From Bacteroidales bacterium (lineage in GTDB: Bacteria; Bacteroidota; Bacteroidia; Bacteroidales; VadinHA17), in contig JAGNKY010000008.1 of NCBI GenBank assembly GCA_017999895.1, positions 1-64,000 on the forward strand: DNA of 64,000 nucleotides, in the 5' to 3' direction. The notes beneath the pieces are model-generated. The model searched no databases and was not told the origin of the DNA. It was given only the letters and a program-made list of their open reading frames with translations. A program made the translations under genes and the position numbers. Shown here in pieces: positions 1-9,560 of the stretch; position 1 is the stretch's first letter, and the number at the start of each line of letters is the position of its first letter.

Positions 1-452
1 CCACCTGAAATGTTAAGCATTTCGCGCATCAAAAGTAATTGAGCCGAGGAACTTATAAAACCTGTAAGAAAGAGATTTGCTTTTAAAAGTTTAGGCTGTA
101 GCACCTTTTTGGTTAATTCACTATCGGTGACCGAAGGTCTGATTGTACCCTTAAATAAATCTTTAAAGTATCGAAGATGATTGAAAAGATGAATAAGTGC
201 TACAAAAGAAAATGCAATTCCAGTTTCAACATGCCATTTTAGGAGGGAATCAAAAATAGGGTTTTTTAATTTATAGTTGACTCTCACTGCAAGAATAAGC
301 CCCGAAGCAGCGGTGATAAGAAATGTAATTCCAAGAAGAATATTCCAGATTTTACGATTGTCGGATATACTGAAGAAGCCTTCTTTGGAGAAAAGATGAC
401 ATATCAGGTATAAAATGGAAACAATAATACCTGTGCTTATTACATGGTACAT
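1..452 (-). CDS. Polytopic membrane protein, N-terminal part only; possibly spermidine-synthase-like
   Basis: This leftward reading frame opens with ATG at 452 and stays open to the window edge, giving about 150 N-terminal residues. It shows a hydrophobic helix at residues 5-21, a second at about 37-58, and a third around LLKWHVETGIAFSF with several His residues (reminiscent of haem-binding cytochrome-b-type helices). A fourth begins at GFISSSAQLLLMREML. The last motif resembles the first helix of membrane-embedded spermidine-synthase-like proteins, but this is from memory and the catalytic part is outside the window. It starts 6 bp after the MEMO-AMMECR1 stop, so the two are probably one operon. 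Confidence 0.6.
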   Translation of the reverse strand, partial: MYHVISTGIIVSILYLICHLFSKEGFFSISDNRKIWNILLGITFLITAASGLILAVRVNYKLKNPIFDSLLKWHVETGIAFSFVALIHLFNHLRYFKDLFKGTIRPSVTDSELTKKVLQPKLLKANLFLTGFISSSAQLLLMREMLNISG

Positions 453-458
453 TGCATA

Positions 459-1964
459 CTATTTCTTTTCTTCAAGAACTACAGCTTCATAAATATATAA
501 TTCTGCATCTTTCCAGCCATTCCATCCCAACCCTGCTTTATCTCTTGAGGTATAGCCGAGGAATTCTTCAACTGTCCAATTGTTTTCTGTAGCAACCTGG
601 GGCAGCATAGTACCCGATCTGAATCCTTTTTTGATATATATGCCGTGTTTTCCAAGCTCTATCTCGGAAATATCGTATATCCTTTTAAGCGGACCAATTA
701 CGGATATCTCTATTTCAACTTTATCGAATTCTTCTTTAGTTAGAGGCATAAATCGAGTATCCTCGAAGGCCGAAGCTATTGCCATTTGATTAACTACTTC
801 ATAAAGAGGGTCGGATGAGGGAAACCTTCCTATACATCCTCGTAACTGACCATTTATTTTTAGGGTTACAAAAGCACCCATGTTCTTTTTAAGTCCGGGT
901 AAAATTTTAGAAGGATCAATAACTTGTTTCTTGTGATAATAGAGCATTGAGTAAATTGAGTTTCTCGCTATACTAAATAACTGATCGATTTCCTCTTTTG
1001 AAAAATTAACTTCGTTTGACTGGTTTTTATTAACCTGGTTTGATTTTGATATATCAGCCAGAGCAATTGCATGATAACCAACCACTTCGGTTTTATCACC
1101 ATAAGGAGAATCTCCTGAGTTACAGTAACTTATTTTTTTAAATACAAGATTCGGGTCGTTATTCACAAGATAAAGTAAAACAAGTCCTGATGTCCATCCG
1201 CACATACTTGTAACAAGATTTGGGATACCTTTTAATAAATTTTTATTAAGAGTTTTGAGAAATTGTTCGGGATCTTTTGATAAAATAGCATCGGCCGTTA
1301 AATTATCAACTTCTTTAGCATCTTTATATGAAGGATAATGTGAGAAATCGCTGCTGATTATGAAAAGATTATCCGGAGTAAACCATGGTCTGAGAGCATT
1401 GGCTATTTCTTTAAGTGTATTTTTATTATCAGTTCCTATGACAATGGGGACAATTTGTTGAGGATTTTTAAAATAATACTGAATAAAAGGAACATGTACT
1501 TCAAGACAATGATCCTTAAGGTGTGCATTAACAGGAAAACGGAAAACAGAATTTTCTTTCCGGAGTTTTTCGGACAATTCTGTGTTAACTTTCATTTTAC
1601 CCAGAGGGGTAATAAAATCGCCGGTGTAATAAACCGAAGCTCCTTCGAATGCCATAACGTGGCTTGAACCTATTAGGAAAATATTTAAAAATTTGCTGTC
1701 GGGAGGAATTGTTGAATAAGCCGAGGCAGCGGTTTTGCCTGAAAATACATAGCCCGCATGGGGTGCAATAATTGCCCTTACTTTTAAATTTTCAGGGTAC
1801 TTGTCGCATGAGGCAAAGAGTTGTTTCAGGTCACTCATCAATTCTTCGCGTCCGGCAGAATAAAATCTGCCTGCAGCGACAGGTTCTCTGTCTACAGGTC
1901 GTCCCTGGGGGAAAATATCCATTGCAATAAATATTGAAAAAGTTATACAATAAACGACACGCAT
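459..1964 (-). CDS. MEMO-AMMECR1 fusion protein (AmmeMemoRadiSam proteins B and A), exported
   Basis: The N-terminal half is a MEMO-family (extradiol-dioxygenase-like) domain with the motifs APHAGYVFSG, GSSHV, EVHVPF, SSDFSHY and CGWTSG. The C-terminal ~190 residues are an AMMECR1 domain with the signature QLRGCIGRF. The two domains are usually separate proteins of the AmmeMemoRadiSam group, whose biochemical role is unknown. I place the start at ATG 1964 because it gives a typical signal peptide (MRVVYCITFSIFIAMDIFPQG region); an in-frame ATG at 2006 adds 14 poorly fitting residues. Export of the protein is therefore predicted. The radical-SAM partner is not in the window. Confidence 0.88.
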   Translation of the reverse strand: MRVVYCITFSIFIAMDIFPQGRPVDREPVAAGRFYSAGREELMSDLKQLFASCDKYPENLKVRAIIAPHAGYVFSGKTAASAYSTIPPDSKFLNIFLIGSSHVMAFEGASVYYTGDFITPLGKMKVNTELSEKLRKENSVFRFPVNAHLKDHCLEVHVPFIQYYFKNPQQIVPIVIGTDNKNTLKEIANALRPWFTPDNLFIISSDFSHYPSYKDAKEVDNLTADAILSKDPEQFLKTLNKNLLKGIPNLVTSMCGWTSGLVLLYLVNNDPNLVFKKISYCNSGDSPYGDKTEVVGYHAIALADISKSNQVNKNQSNEVNFSKEEIDQLFSIARNSIYSMLYYHKKQVIDPSKILPGLKKNMGAFVTLKINGQLRGCIGRFPSSDPLYEVVNQMAIASAFEDTRFMPLTKEEFDKVEIEISVIGPLKRIYDISEIELGKHGIYIKKGFRSGTMLPQVATENNWTVEEFLGYTSRDKAGLGWNGWKDAELYIYEAVVLEEKK

Positions 1965-2051
1965 AATGCCGATTAAATTTTTTATAAAATTACAAGAAAA
2001 AAACAAGATTTGTTCTTAAAAAACTTCAAAATGAATGAGAGAAAGGACAAT

Positions 2052-2510
2052 TTAAATAAGAACCATTGATTCCTTTATTATTCTTCCATTTTCGTCAGTA
2101 CCGTATATTTTAATTCCAATGCTTACAGTAGCATCATTAATAATATCAACTACCGGACTTATAGCATCCTTAATATCTTCTGATTCCAGATTGTCGAATT
2201 CCTCTATATCAAAGTAAAGATGTATGTAAACAATATTGTCAGGATTATCCATCCGAGTCAAAGTCTTTACAATCTTTGCCAGCCAGATGGAAGAAGCGGT
2301 ATTGAAGTATTCAAGATTGAGTCGAAGATTAGTAGTGGTGCATGGATTCTTAATATATTCTGTAACCCATTTGAAAATAGGCTCATATATTTCAGTGGCA
2401 TTTTCAGGAATTGATCTTCCGGAGAGAATAAAGTCTCCTGTAATAGCATCAAAATCAACCTCCGGTGTTTTAGAAGTTTTTTCTATGTAAATATTTTTTA
2501 GTTCTTTCAT
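2052..2510 (-). CDS. SiaC-family regulatory phosphoprotein (DUF1987)
   Basis: This 152-residue soluble protein has the DUF1987 hallmarks: a TPEVDFD segment, the GRSIPENATEIYEP block at about residues 31-44, and LEYFNTASS at 67-75. In Pseudomonas SiaC the equivalent Thr is phosphorylated and the protein binds a diguanylate cyclase; Thr71 here sits at the matching place. In Bacteroidota such proteins usually stand near histidine kinases or PP2C phosphatases, but none is adjacent here, so its partner is unknown. It is transcribed leftward, divergent from argS. Confidence 0.85.
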   Translation of the reverse strand: MKELKNIYIEKTSKTPEVDFDAITGDFILSGRSIPENATEIYEPIFKWVTEYIKNPCTTTNLRLNLEYFNTASSIWLAKIVKTLTRMDNPDNIVYIHLYFDIEEFDNLESEDIKDAISPVVDIINDATVSIGIKIYGTDENGRIIKESMVLI

Positions 2511-2712
2511 TTCTTAAAAGCTATTGCATAATATTTTATTATTGCCGCAAATTCAAATTTAATCCAATTTATTATTATTAAGGATGCCTTCATCAAAAAC
2601 TATAATGTAATTGTCAATTAATTTTATCAGTTTGCATAAAGAGAAAATAAAATTTGAATTATTAATTTGTCATTTTAAAAACGTGCAAAACGGCAACAAT
2701 ATTATAAAGTAT

Positions 2713-2720
2713 TATATTTG
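2713..2720 (+). promoter_or_regulatory. Predicted -7 box of the argS operon (TATATTTG)
   Basis: TATATTTG matches the Bacteroidota sigma-70 -7 consensus TAnnTTTG exactly and lies 22 bp before the argS ATG, predicting a leader of roughly 15 nt. No convincing TTTG -33 element is seen at the usual spacing. Confidence 0.5.
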
Positions 2721-2742
2721 CGCCAGAATTTAAGAATCCTTT

Positions 2743-4530
2743 ATGGAACTCGTTCTCCGAAGTAAAATTGCAGAAGCAGTAAAAGTACTGTATGGAATTG
2801 TTATAGATGAAAATTCTATACAATTGCAGGAAACAAGGAAAGATTTTGATGGAGATTATACTTTTGTTGTCTTCCCATTTATTAAGTTTTCGAAAAACAC
2901 ACCTGAAAAAACTGCTGAGGATATCGGTAATTATCTTGTTGAAAACCTGCCTTTGATAGCCGGGTTTAATGTAGTAAAAGGTTTTCTTAATCTGGTTATT
3001 TCCGATGAATGGTGGGTTGAATTTTTCATGGAATTTTGCAACTCGGACGATATTTTTGCTTCATGCCGGGTAAAAACCCCTGAAACAATACTTGTTGAAT
3101 ACTCTTCACCAAATACAAACAAGCCATTACATCTTGGCCATATAAGAAATAATCTCCTCGGTTTCTCGCTTTCACGTATCTTATCGTCATGCGGTCATAA
3201 AGTCGTTAAAACCAATATAGTGAACGATCGGGGAATCCATATCTGTAAGTCGATGCTGGCATGGCTAAAATATGGGAACGGTGAAACTCCTGCAAGTTCA
3301 GGCATTAAAGGGGACCATCTTGTAGGTAAATACTATGTGATGTTTGAAAATGAATACAAAGCTCAGGTTGAAGCATTGAAAAAAGAAGGCATGGATGAAG
3401 AAACAGCACTGATGTCGGCTCCTATTATTATTGAGGCAAGAAATATGCTTGTGAAATGGGAGTCGGGTGACAAAGAAGTGATAAATGTCTGGAAAATGAT
3501 GAACTCATGGGTATATGAGGGTTTTGATGAAACTTACAGGAAACTTGGAGTTGATTTTGATAAAATTTATTATGAGTCGGAAACGTATAAAGATGGGAAA
3601 GAACAGGTGCTAAAGGCTCTTGATAAAGGGATTTTTTACAGGAAAGAAGACGGTTCCGTATGGGCCAACCTTGAATCAGAAGGTCTCGATCATAAAGTGC
3701 TCATACGTTCCGATGGCACTACTGTATATATAACCCAGGATATAGGCACTGCTATTGCAAGATACAACGAATTTCACTTTGATAAGTGCATTTATGTTGT
3801 AGGAAATGAACAGAATTATCATTTTCTGGTGCTAAAAGCTATTCTTAAGAAAATGGGATTCAACTGGGCCGACGGTCTTATTCATTTCTCTTATGGAATG
3901 GTTGAGCTGCCGGAGGGAAAGATGAAATCGCGTGAAGGTACAGTGGTTGATGCCGATGATCTTATAGATGAAATGATTGAAACAGCCAGAGAACTTTCAG
4001 CAGAACTCGGAAAACTTGAAGAAATACCTGACAACGAGAAGGAAGAAATTTTTAGAAAAATTGGACTTGGAGCATTGAAATATTTTATTCTTAAAGTCGA
4101 TCCCAAAAAAAATATGACATTTAATCCTGCCGAATCTGTCGATTTTAACGGTAACACAGGGCCTTTTATACAATATACTTATGCAAGAATAAGATCGGTC
4201 ATGCGAAAAGCGTCCCAATTTAATTTAACATCTGATTCCGCTATGCTCAGGAATGTTAAACCTTGCCCAAAGGAAATAGCACTTATAAAACTTATCAAGA
4301 AATTCACAGCATCTGTAACTGAATCTGCTGAAACATATAATCCGGCAATAATAGCAAATTATTGCTATGAACTTGCAAAGGAATACAATCAATACTACCA
4401 CGATTATTCAATTCTCGGAGAAAAGGATATTGTTGTGAGAAATTTACGTATGATGCTTTCGGATAAAATTTCTGCTGTGCTTTCGAAAGCAATGTGGCTT
4501 CTTGGAGTTGAAATGCCTGAAAGAATGTAA
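2743..4530 (+). CDS. argS: Arginine-tRNA ligase
   Basis: This is a 595-residue class I synthetase that charges tRNA-Arg. It has the N-terminal additional domain typical of ArgRS (residues 1-~110), the HIGH-type motif HLGH at 130-133 in the context SSPNTNKPLHLGH, a KMSKS-like loop KMKSREGT, and a C-terminal DALR anticodon-binding domain (YTYARIRSVMRK onward). The length is normal for the family. It heads an operon with ffh (21 bp gap) and folD. The start follows a TAnnTTTG box by about 22 bp, which supports this ATG. Confidence 0.97.
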   Translation: MELVLRSKIAEAVKVLYGIVIDENSIQLQETRKDFDGDYTFVVFPFIKFSKNTPEKTAEDIGNYLVENLPLIAGFNVVKGFLNLVISDEWWVEFFMEFCNSDDIFASCRVKTPETILVEYSSPNTNKPLHLGHIRNNLLGFSLSRILSSCGHKVVKTNIVNDRGIHICKSMLAWLKYGNGETPASSGIKGDHLVGKYYVMFENEYKAQVEALKKEGMDEETALMSAPIIIEARNMLVKWESGDKEVINVWKMMNSWVYEGFDETYRKLGVDFDKIYYESETYKDGKEQVLKALDKGIFYRKEDGSVWANLESEGLDHKVLIRSDGTTVYITQDIGTAIARYNEFHFDKCIYVVGNEQNYHFLVLKAILKKMGFNWADGLIHFSYGMVELPEGKMKSREGTVVDADDLIDEMIETARELSAELGKLEEIPDNEKEEIFRKIGLGALKYFILKVDPKKNMTFNPAESVDFNGNTGPFIQYTYARIRSVMRKASQFNLTSDSAMLRNVKPCPKEIALIKLIKKFTASVTESAETYNPAIIANYCYELAKEYNQYYHDYSILGEKDIVVRNLRMMLSDKISAVLSKAMWLLGVEMPERM

Positions 4531-4551
4531 CTTATTTATGTTAATGATACT

Positions 4552-5871
4552 ATGTTTGAAAATTTAACTGACCGTCTGGAAAAATCGTTTAAAATCCTGA
4601 AGGGAGAGGGAAGAATTACAGAAATAAATGTAGCTGAGACACTTAAAGATGTTAGACGTGCTTTGCTTGATGCTGATGTGAATTTCAAACTTGCAAAACA
4701 GTTTACCGATACAGTCAAACAAAAAGCCCTTGGGCAACAAGTACTAAAGGCTGTGAATCCTTCACAGATGATGATAAAAATTGTCCACGATGAACTTGTT
4801 GAATTGATGGGTTCCGATAAATCCGATATAAACCTTCATGGGAATCCTGCAATAATCCTTATAACAGGTCTTCAGGGATCAGGTAAAACAACTTTTAGTG
4901 GTAAACTTGCAAAATGGGTCAAGACAAAGTACAACAAGAATCCTTTACTTGTTGCTTGCGATATCTACCGGCCGGCTGCCATAGAACAACTCAAAGTCGT
5001 TGGAACTCAGGTTGAAGTACCTGTATTTACAGGCGGGGAAGGAGAAAAACCTGTGACTATTGCCCTAAATTCTATAAAGGAGGCAAAGAAAATCGGATAT
5101 GATGTGCTAATCATTGATACTGCAGGTCGTCTGGCTATAGATGAAGAAATGATGTCCGAACTTTCTGAGTTGCGAAAAGCGTTGAATCCCCATGAGATAC
5201 TTTTTGTCGTTGACTCTATGACAGGACAAGATGCTGTCAACACTGCAAAAGAATTCAATGAGCGCCTCGACTTCAATGGAGTGGTACTTACAAAACTCGA
5301 TGGCGATACCAGAGGTGGTGCTGCACTTTCAATAAAAGCTGTCGTGAACAAACCAATAAAATTCGTAAGCACTGGCGAAAAAATGGATGCAATTGATGTT
5401 TTTTATCCTCAGAGAATGGCTAACAGAATTCTGGGAATGGGCGATATAGTGACACTTGTCGAAAAAGCCCAGGAACAGTATGATGTTGAAGAAGCAAGGA
5501 AATTACAAAAAAAGATTGCAAAAGACCAGTTCGACTTTAATGATTTCATTTCTCAGATTCATCAGATAAAAAAAATGGGAAATATGAAAGAACTTGTTTC
5601 GATGATTCCTGGTGTGGGTAAAGCAGTGAAAGACCTCGATATTGACGATAATGCTTTTAAAAGTATCGAGGCTATTATCCAGAGCATGACACCTGAGGAA
5701 AGAAAGAACCCCAATATTATAAATGGTAGCCGACGCAAAAGAATCGCAGCAGGAAGCGGAACTACAGTACCGGAGGTTAATAAACTTCTCAGGCAATTTG
5801 ACGACATGAGAAAAATGATGAAAACTATATCAAAAGGTAAGAACCCTGCCCGACTTCTTGGAAACAAATAA
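4552..5871 (+). CDS. ffh: Signal recognition particle protein Ffh (SRP54)
   Basis: This 439-residue GTPase binds 4.5S RNA and targets nascent membrane proteins to FtsY. The N domain occupies about residues 1-90. The G domain carries the P-loop GLQGSGKT (106-113), DTAGRL and [10 protein letters not shown]. The C-terminal M domain is Met-rich and includes [13 protein letters not shown], the RNA-binding segment. Length and motif order are normal. It is the second gene of the argS-ffh-folD unit; its receptor ftsY lies at 47130 in the same window. Confidence 0.97.
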   Translation: MFENLTDRLEKSFKILKGEGRITEINVAETLKDVRRALLDADVNFKLAKQFTDTVKQKALGQQVLKAVNPSQMMIKIVHDELVELMGSDKSDINLHGNPAIILITGLQGSGKTTFSGKLAKWVKTKYNKNPLLVACDIYRPAAIEQLKVVGTQVEVPVFTGGEGEKPVTIALNSIKEAKKIGYDVLIIDTAGRLAIDEEMMSELSELRKALNPHEILFVVDSMTGQDAVNTAKEFNERLDFNGVVLTKLDGDTRGGAALSIKAVVNKPIKFVSTGEKMDAIDVFYPQRMANRILGMGDIVTLVEKAQEQYDVEEARKLQKKIAKDQFDFNDFISQIHQIKKMGNMKELVSMIPGVGKAVKDLDIDDNAFKSIEAIIQSMTPEERKNPNIINGSRRKRIAAGSGTTVPEVNKLLRQFDDMRKMMKTISKGKNPARLLGNK

Positions 5872-5882
5872 AACATATAGTT

Positions 5883-6767
5883 ATGTACATTATTCTTGAC
5901 GGGAAAAAAATTGCCGCTGAAATCAGGTGTGAAATTTCGGAAGAAGTAAAAAAAAGAAAAGAAAAAGGATTAAAAATTCCTCATCTTGCAGCTATTATGG
6001 TTGGAAACAATGAGTCGAGCGAAATTTACGTTAACAATAAATTAAAAGATTGCAAAGAAGTAGGCTTTAATTCAACTTTAATAAGGCTTAGTGAGACTGT
6101 GGAAGAAAAGGAACTTCTCCGCAGAGTGGATGAACTTAATAATAATAACGATGTTGATGGATTCATTGTTCAGCTTCCTCTTCCTCAACATATCTCTCAA
6201 ACCAGAATTATTGAATCAATCGATCCGGCCAAAGACGTTGACGGATTTCATCCCGTAAATATAGGAAAGATGGTCCTTGGGCTTCCATGTTTGCTTCCTG
6301 CGACGCCATACGGGATAGTTGAGCTAATGAAAAGGTACGGAATAGAAACTACAGGTAAGAACTGTGTTATATTAGGAAGAAGTAATATCGTCGGCCGTCC
6401 GCTCAGTATCCTTCTGTCACAAAAGGGAATTGATGCAACTGTCACAGTTGTGCATAGCCGTTCACGCGATATACCATCAATTACCATTCAGGCCGACATA
6501 CTTATCGCAGCACTTGGCTCACCCTTATTTGTGAAGGAAGAAATGGTTAAAGAAGGAGCAGTTGTGATTGATGTGGGAACAACAAAAATAAGTTCTTCAA
6601 AAACCCAATCGGGATGGAGACTCTGTGGTGATGTTGATTTTGAAAAAGTTGCCCCGAAATGTTCCTATATAACACCGGTACCTGGTGGCGTCGGACCAAT
6701 GACACGTGTATCACTTCTGCGTAACACACTCTATGCTGCAGCTTCTCGTTATAGCGAAAAAGCTTAA
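5883..6767 (+). CDS. folD: Bifunctional methylenetetrahydrofolate dehydrogenase/cyclohydrolase
   Basis: FolD interconverts 5,10-methylene-, methenyl- and 10-formyl-tetrahydrofolate. The 294-residue protein has the catalytic YxxxK pair (Tyr49, Lys53), the signature [13 protein letters not shown], the dinucleotide-binding stretch [11 protein letters not shown] and the C-terminal [10 protein letters not shown] motif. It lies 11 bp after ffh, so it is likely cotranscribed. Its stop overlaps the stop of the convergent lipoprotein gene through a shared TTAA, leaving no room for a separate terminator. Confidence 0.97.
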   Translation: MYIILDGKKIAAEIRCEISEEVKKRKEKGLKIPHLAAIMVGNNESSEIYVNNKLKDCKEVGFNSTLIRLSETVEEKELLRRVDELNNNNDVDGFIVQLPLPQHISQTRIIESIDPAKDVDGFHPVNIGKMVLGLPCLLPATPYGIVELMKRYGIETTGKNCVILGRSNIVGRPLSILLSQKGIDATVTVVHSRSRDIPSITIQADILIAALGSPLFVKEEMVKEGAVVIDVGTTKISSSKTQSGWRLCGDVDFEKVAPKCSYITPVPGGVGPMTRVSLLRNTLYAAASRYSEKA

Positions 6768-7786
6768 TTGCTTGTTGTTGAAGCTGCTAAAGAAAACCCT
6801 ATGAAATAAAGATCAAAACCACCTTTTCCACCAGGACGATTGGAAGAAAATATAATTGCCTGATTCGAAAAATCTTGATGTGTTATAATAACTGGCCTGA
6901 ATTCATCATAAGATGAATTTATAGGTGGACCAGGGTTAAAAGGAGAACTCCATTTACCATTTTTGAATACAGAATAATAAATATCATAACCCCCTAAACC
7001 ATCAAGCCTGTCGGAGCAAAAAAACATGATGTTTTTATTTACAAATGGAGCTTTATCATTATAAATAGTGTTTATGCTGTCAGCTTTTTCCGAAGCCTCG
7101 AAATCTTGTCCTAAGAATATATCCGTGATCCCGGCCGTATCTCTTTTATGAACGTAAATGTCGTAATCACCCAACCTGTCAGAACAAAAATAAAGTGAAT
7201 CGCCATTTGTATCAAAGGTAATATACGCATCATTGAAAGCAGTGTTGAATATTTTAACAGGGAAAGGACCTGAAACTAAAGGCGCTGTCGTGCTATACGA
7301 TGGCAAATTCTTTACGTATAAAAGATCGAGGCTATTATCGGGTGTTTCCGAAGCAAACAATAAATATTCATATCCATCATTGGAACTAAAAAATCCATAA
7401 GGGCCAAAATCATTACCCAAACTGTTTGCCTTATTAATTATTGTACCATAATATAAGTCATTTGTTATTTCGCCTGTAATGGCAAAATTTCCGTTAGTCT
7501 GGTCAAAACTGAATGTTATTGAACCCTGAACAAAATCAAATGAACTACCATTGCTACCTCTGTTACTTGAAAAAATTAAAGGATAAGTGCTTCCCATGTA
7601 ATATAAATGACTATTGTAATCATCATATTTGGAATTTATATTGATAAGATTATACAAGGAATCGGGGAATATACCCCTGGAAAATTTGACAGGATCCTTT
7701 TCTTTTTTACAGCCGCTACCTGAAACGATTAGCAGGATAAAAAATATAATAACTATTACTTCTGATTCTATGTTAAAATATTTCAT
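6764..7786 (-). CDS. Lipoprotein with PD40 (WD40-like beta-propeller) repeats
   Basis: The N-terminus has a hydrophobic signal followed by a lipobox (IVSGSGCKK), so the mature protein should be lipid-anchored at Cys26. Repeats of the PD40 type are visible: [40 protein letters not shown] and [16 protein letters not shown]. Such proteins form a beta-propeller outside the cytoplasm and in this phylum often occur near OmpA or gliding-associated proteins. None is adjacent here, so its partner is unknown. It is a single gene, convergent with folD. Confidence 0.8.
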   Translation of the reverse strand: MKYFNIESEVIVIIFFILLIVSGSGCKKEKDPVKFSRGIFPDSLYNLININSKYDDYNSHLYYMGSTYPLIFSSNRGSNGSSFDFVQGSITFSFDQTNGNFAITGEITNDLYYGTIINKANSLGNDFGPYGFFSSNDGYEYLLFASETPDNSLDLLYVKNLPSYSTTAPLVSGPFPVKIFNTAFNDAYITFDTNGDSLYFCSDRLGDYDIYVHKRDTAGITDIFLGQDFEASEKADSINTIYNDKAPFVNKNIMFFCSDRLDGLGGYDIYYSVFKNGKWSSPFNPGPPINSSYDEFRPVIITHQDFSNQAIIFSSNRPGGKGGFDLYFIGFSLAASTTSN

Positions 7787-7855
7787 AACATCAATTTAAA
7801 TTTTAAATTTTTAAGGATAACAAATATATAAATATAAATAAAATTTAATAAAAAA

Positions 7856-7875
7856 ACCGGGTTTTTAGGCCCGGT
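7856..7875 (-). terminator. Hairpin followed by T-run, leftward orientation
   Basis: ACCGGG and CCCGGT form a 6-bp stem around an 8-nt loop. Read leftward it is followed by a run of seven T in the shape of an intrinsic terminator. No gene to the right is transcribed leftward towards it, so its target is unclear; it could end an unannotated antisense or leader transcript. Confidence 0.5.
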
Positions 7876-8108
7876 CTTCAAAAGTAGAATTTAGGTTAAT
7901 TTTGGGTATATTGGGTATGAGAGTTTTTTACATATTTAAGATGATATTTTCATGTATTAGGTTGCGTATCATAATTAAAAAGTTAAATTTTTTTTAACAA
8001 TTTTACATAATCATGATTTGATTCCTTATTGAGTTGTTAAAATGTTTATAAAAATTAAAAATGTTTATAAAAGACTTATCTGTATTATTTATACAGAAAA
8101 AATAATAT

Positions 8109-8116
8109 TAATTTTG
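8109..8116 (+). promoter_or_regulatory. Predicted -7 box of the TPR-comA-aroE unit (TAATTTTG)
   Basis: TAATTTTG is an exact TAnnTTTG match 23 bp before the ATG at 8139. No clear -33 element accompanies it. Confidence 0.5.
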
Positions 8117-8138
8117 TTTCATATTATTTCTTTTTAAA

Positions 8139-9551
8139 ATGGAAGAAGAAAAATATATGTATTCTCAAGAAGAAGAAATAAGTAAAGTTATCCAGCGTTT
8201 TGAGCGGATGAAAAGAAATAATGAAAATTATTTCTTCGATGTAATTGAGTTTGAAACTATAATTGATTACTATCTTGAGAAGGATAATCAGGCAAAAGCG
8301 CTTGAGGCAGCCTCAATCGCAAACAGACAGCACCCTAATTCTGTTCCGATACTTATTCGCAATGCAAAATTGCTTCTTGAAAGAGGAAGGACTGCCGAGG
8401 CTCTTCAGATACTTAAAAAGCTTGAAAATATTGAACCCGGGAACCATGAAATATTTGTAGCTGAAGGCACGGCTTTTGGAATGATAGGGGATATAAATAA
8501 TGCAATAAGATGTTTCGACGAGGCACTGACAAAAGATTCCGACGATATTGAAAATATACTTTTCTCAATCACTTCTTCTCTTCAGAATCTTAATTACTAT
8601 GAACAATTGATACCATATCTGAAACGTTTTGCTGAATTGGAACCTTTTTATGCTGAACATCTATATGACCTTGCTTATGCCTCCGAAAAAATTAACGACT
8701 ATGAAAATAGCCTTAAATATTACCTGAAATATCTTGATGAAGAACCATTTTCAGATAACGCATGGCATAACCTTGGAATGGTTTATTGTAAACTTGAAAA
8801 ATTTGATGAAGCTATTGAAGCTTATGAGTACGCACTTGCAATAAATCCTCAAAATAATTATGCACTTTTTAATAAAGGTGTAGTTCTGTCAGGCATGGAA
8901 AGATATCAGGAAGCAGTACCTATTTATCTCGAATACCTCAAAAGTACTCCTGAAAGTTTCGAAGCTATGACATATCTGGCAGAATGTTATACGAAAACTG
9001 GAAATATTTCCCTTGCCAAAAAGTATTTTTATGAAGCTGTGGAACTCTCGCCTGAGTTTTCCGATGCCTGGATAGGACTTGGAGTTATTGAGCTGAATGC
9101 AGGAAATTATGATAAAAGTCTGAATTATTTAAGGAAGGCGGTAGAATATGACCCGGATAATCCTGAAATATGGTACATGACAGGTAAGGTCTTCTGTCAG
9201 AAGAATAATAAAAAACATGCTATTAAATGCTTTCGGGAGTCACTTCGTCTCGATCCCTTCTTAAACCAGGCATGGTATGAAATAGGGAAAATAATAATTG
9301 AAGAACAACTCGTTTCTAAAACTCTTCCATTTTTCGAAAAAGCATACAAGATTATCGGTGATTTTCCCGGAATAAATTACCTTATCTCAGCATTATACCT
9401 TCGTTCGGGTGATAAGAAAGCAGCATTGTTCCATTTGAAAACGGCATTAGAGCTCGATAAGGAAATTTTCGAACAATTTGCAGAGTTTTTCCCAAAATTT
9501 CTGATAAATAGCAATATAAAAAAACTTTTAAGAAATAACAATCTGACTTAG
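8139..9551 (+). CDS. Cytoplasmic tetratricopeptide-repeat protein
   Basis: This 470-residue protein has no signal peptide or membrane helix. After a charged N-terminal region (~60 residues) it consists almost wholly of TPR units of about 34 residues, e.g. AWHNLGMVYCKLEKFDEAIEAY, NYALFNKGVVLSGMERYQEA and AWIGLGVIELNAGNYDKSL (each cited in part). TPRs mediate protein-protein contacts; no enzymatic domain is seen. It lies 9 bp upstream of the comA-like gene and probably shares its transcript, but a functional link to aroE or comA cannot be read from the sequence. Confidence 0.85.
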   Translation: MEEEKYMYSQEEEISKVIQRFERMKRNNENYFFDVIEFETIIDYYLEKDNQAKALEAASIANRQHPNSVPILIRNAKLLLERGRTAEALQILKKLENIEPGNHEIFVAEGTAFGMIGDINNAIRCFDEALTKDSDDIENILFSITSSLQNLNYYEQLIPYLKRFAELEPFYAEHLYDLAYASEKINDYENSLKYYLKYLDEEPFSDNAWHNLGMVYCKLEKFDEAIEAYEYALAINPQNNYALFNKGVVLSGMERYQEAVPIYLEYLKSTPESFEAMTYLAECYTKTGNISLAKKYFYEAVELSPEFSDAWIGLGVIELNAGNYDKSLNYLRKAVEYDPDNPEIWYMTGKVFCQKNNKKHAIKCFRESLRLDPFLNQAWYEIGKIIIEEQLVSKTLPFFEKAYKIIGDFPGINYLISALYLRSGDKKAALFHLKTALELDKEIFEQFAEFFPKFLINSNIKKLLRNNNLT

Positions 9552-9560
9552 AATCAGCAT

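Larger units (their letters stand above)
7787..8138. other. Intergenic region, divergent promoters
   Basis: No gene was found in this AT-rich stretch between two divergently transcribed genes. It contains a hairpin (7856-7875), two copies of ATGTTTATAAAA 19 bp apart (8042-8053 and 8061-8072), and a -7 box for the downstream TPR gene. Confidence 0.6.
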
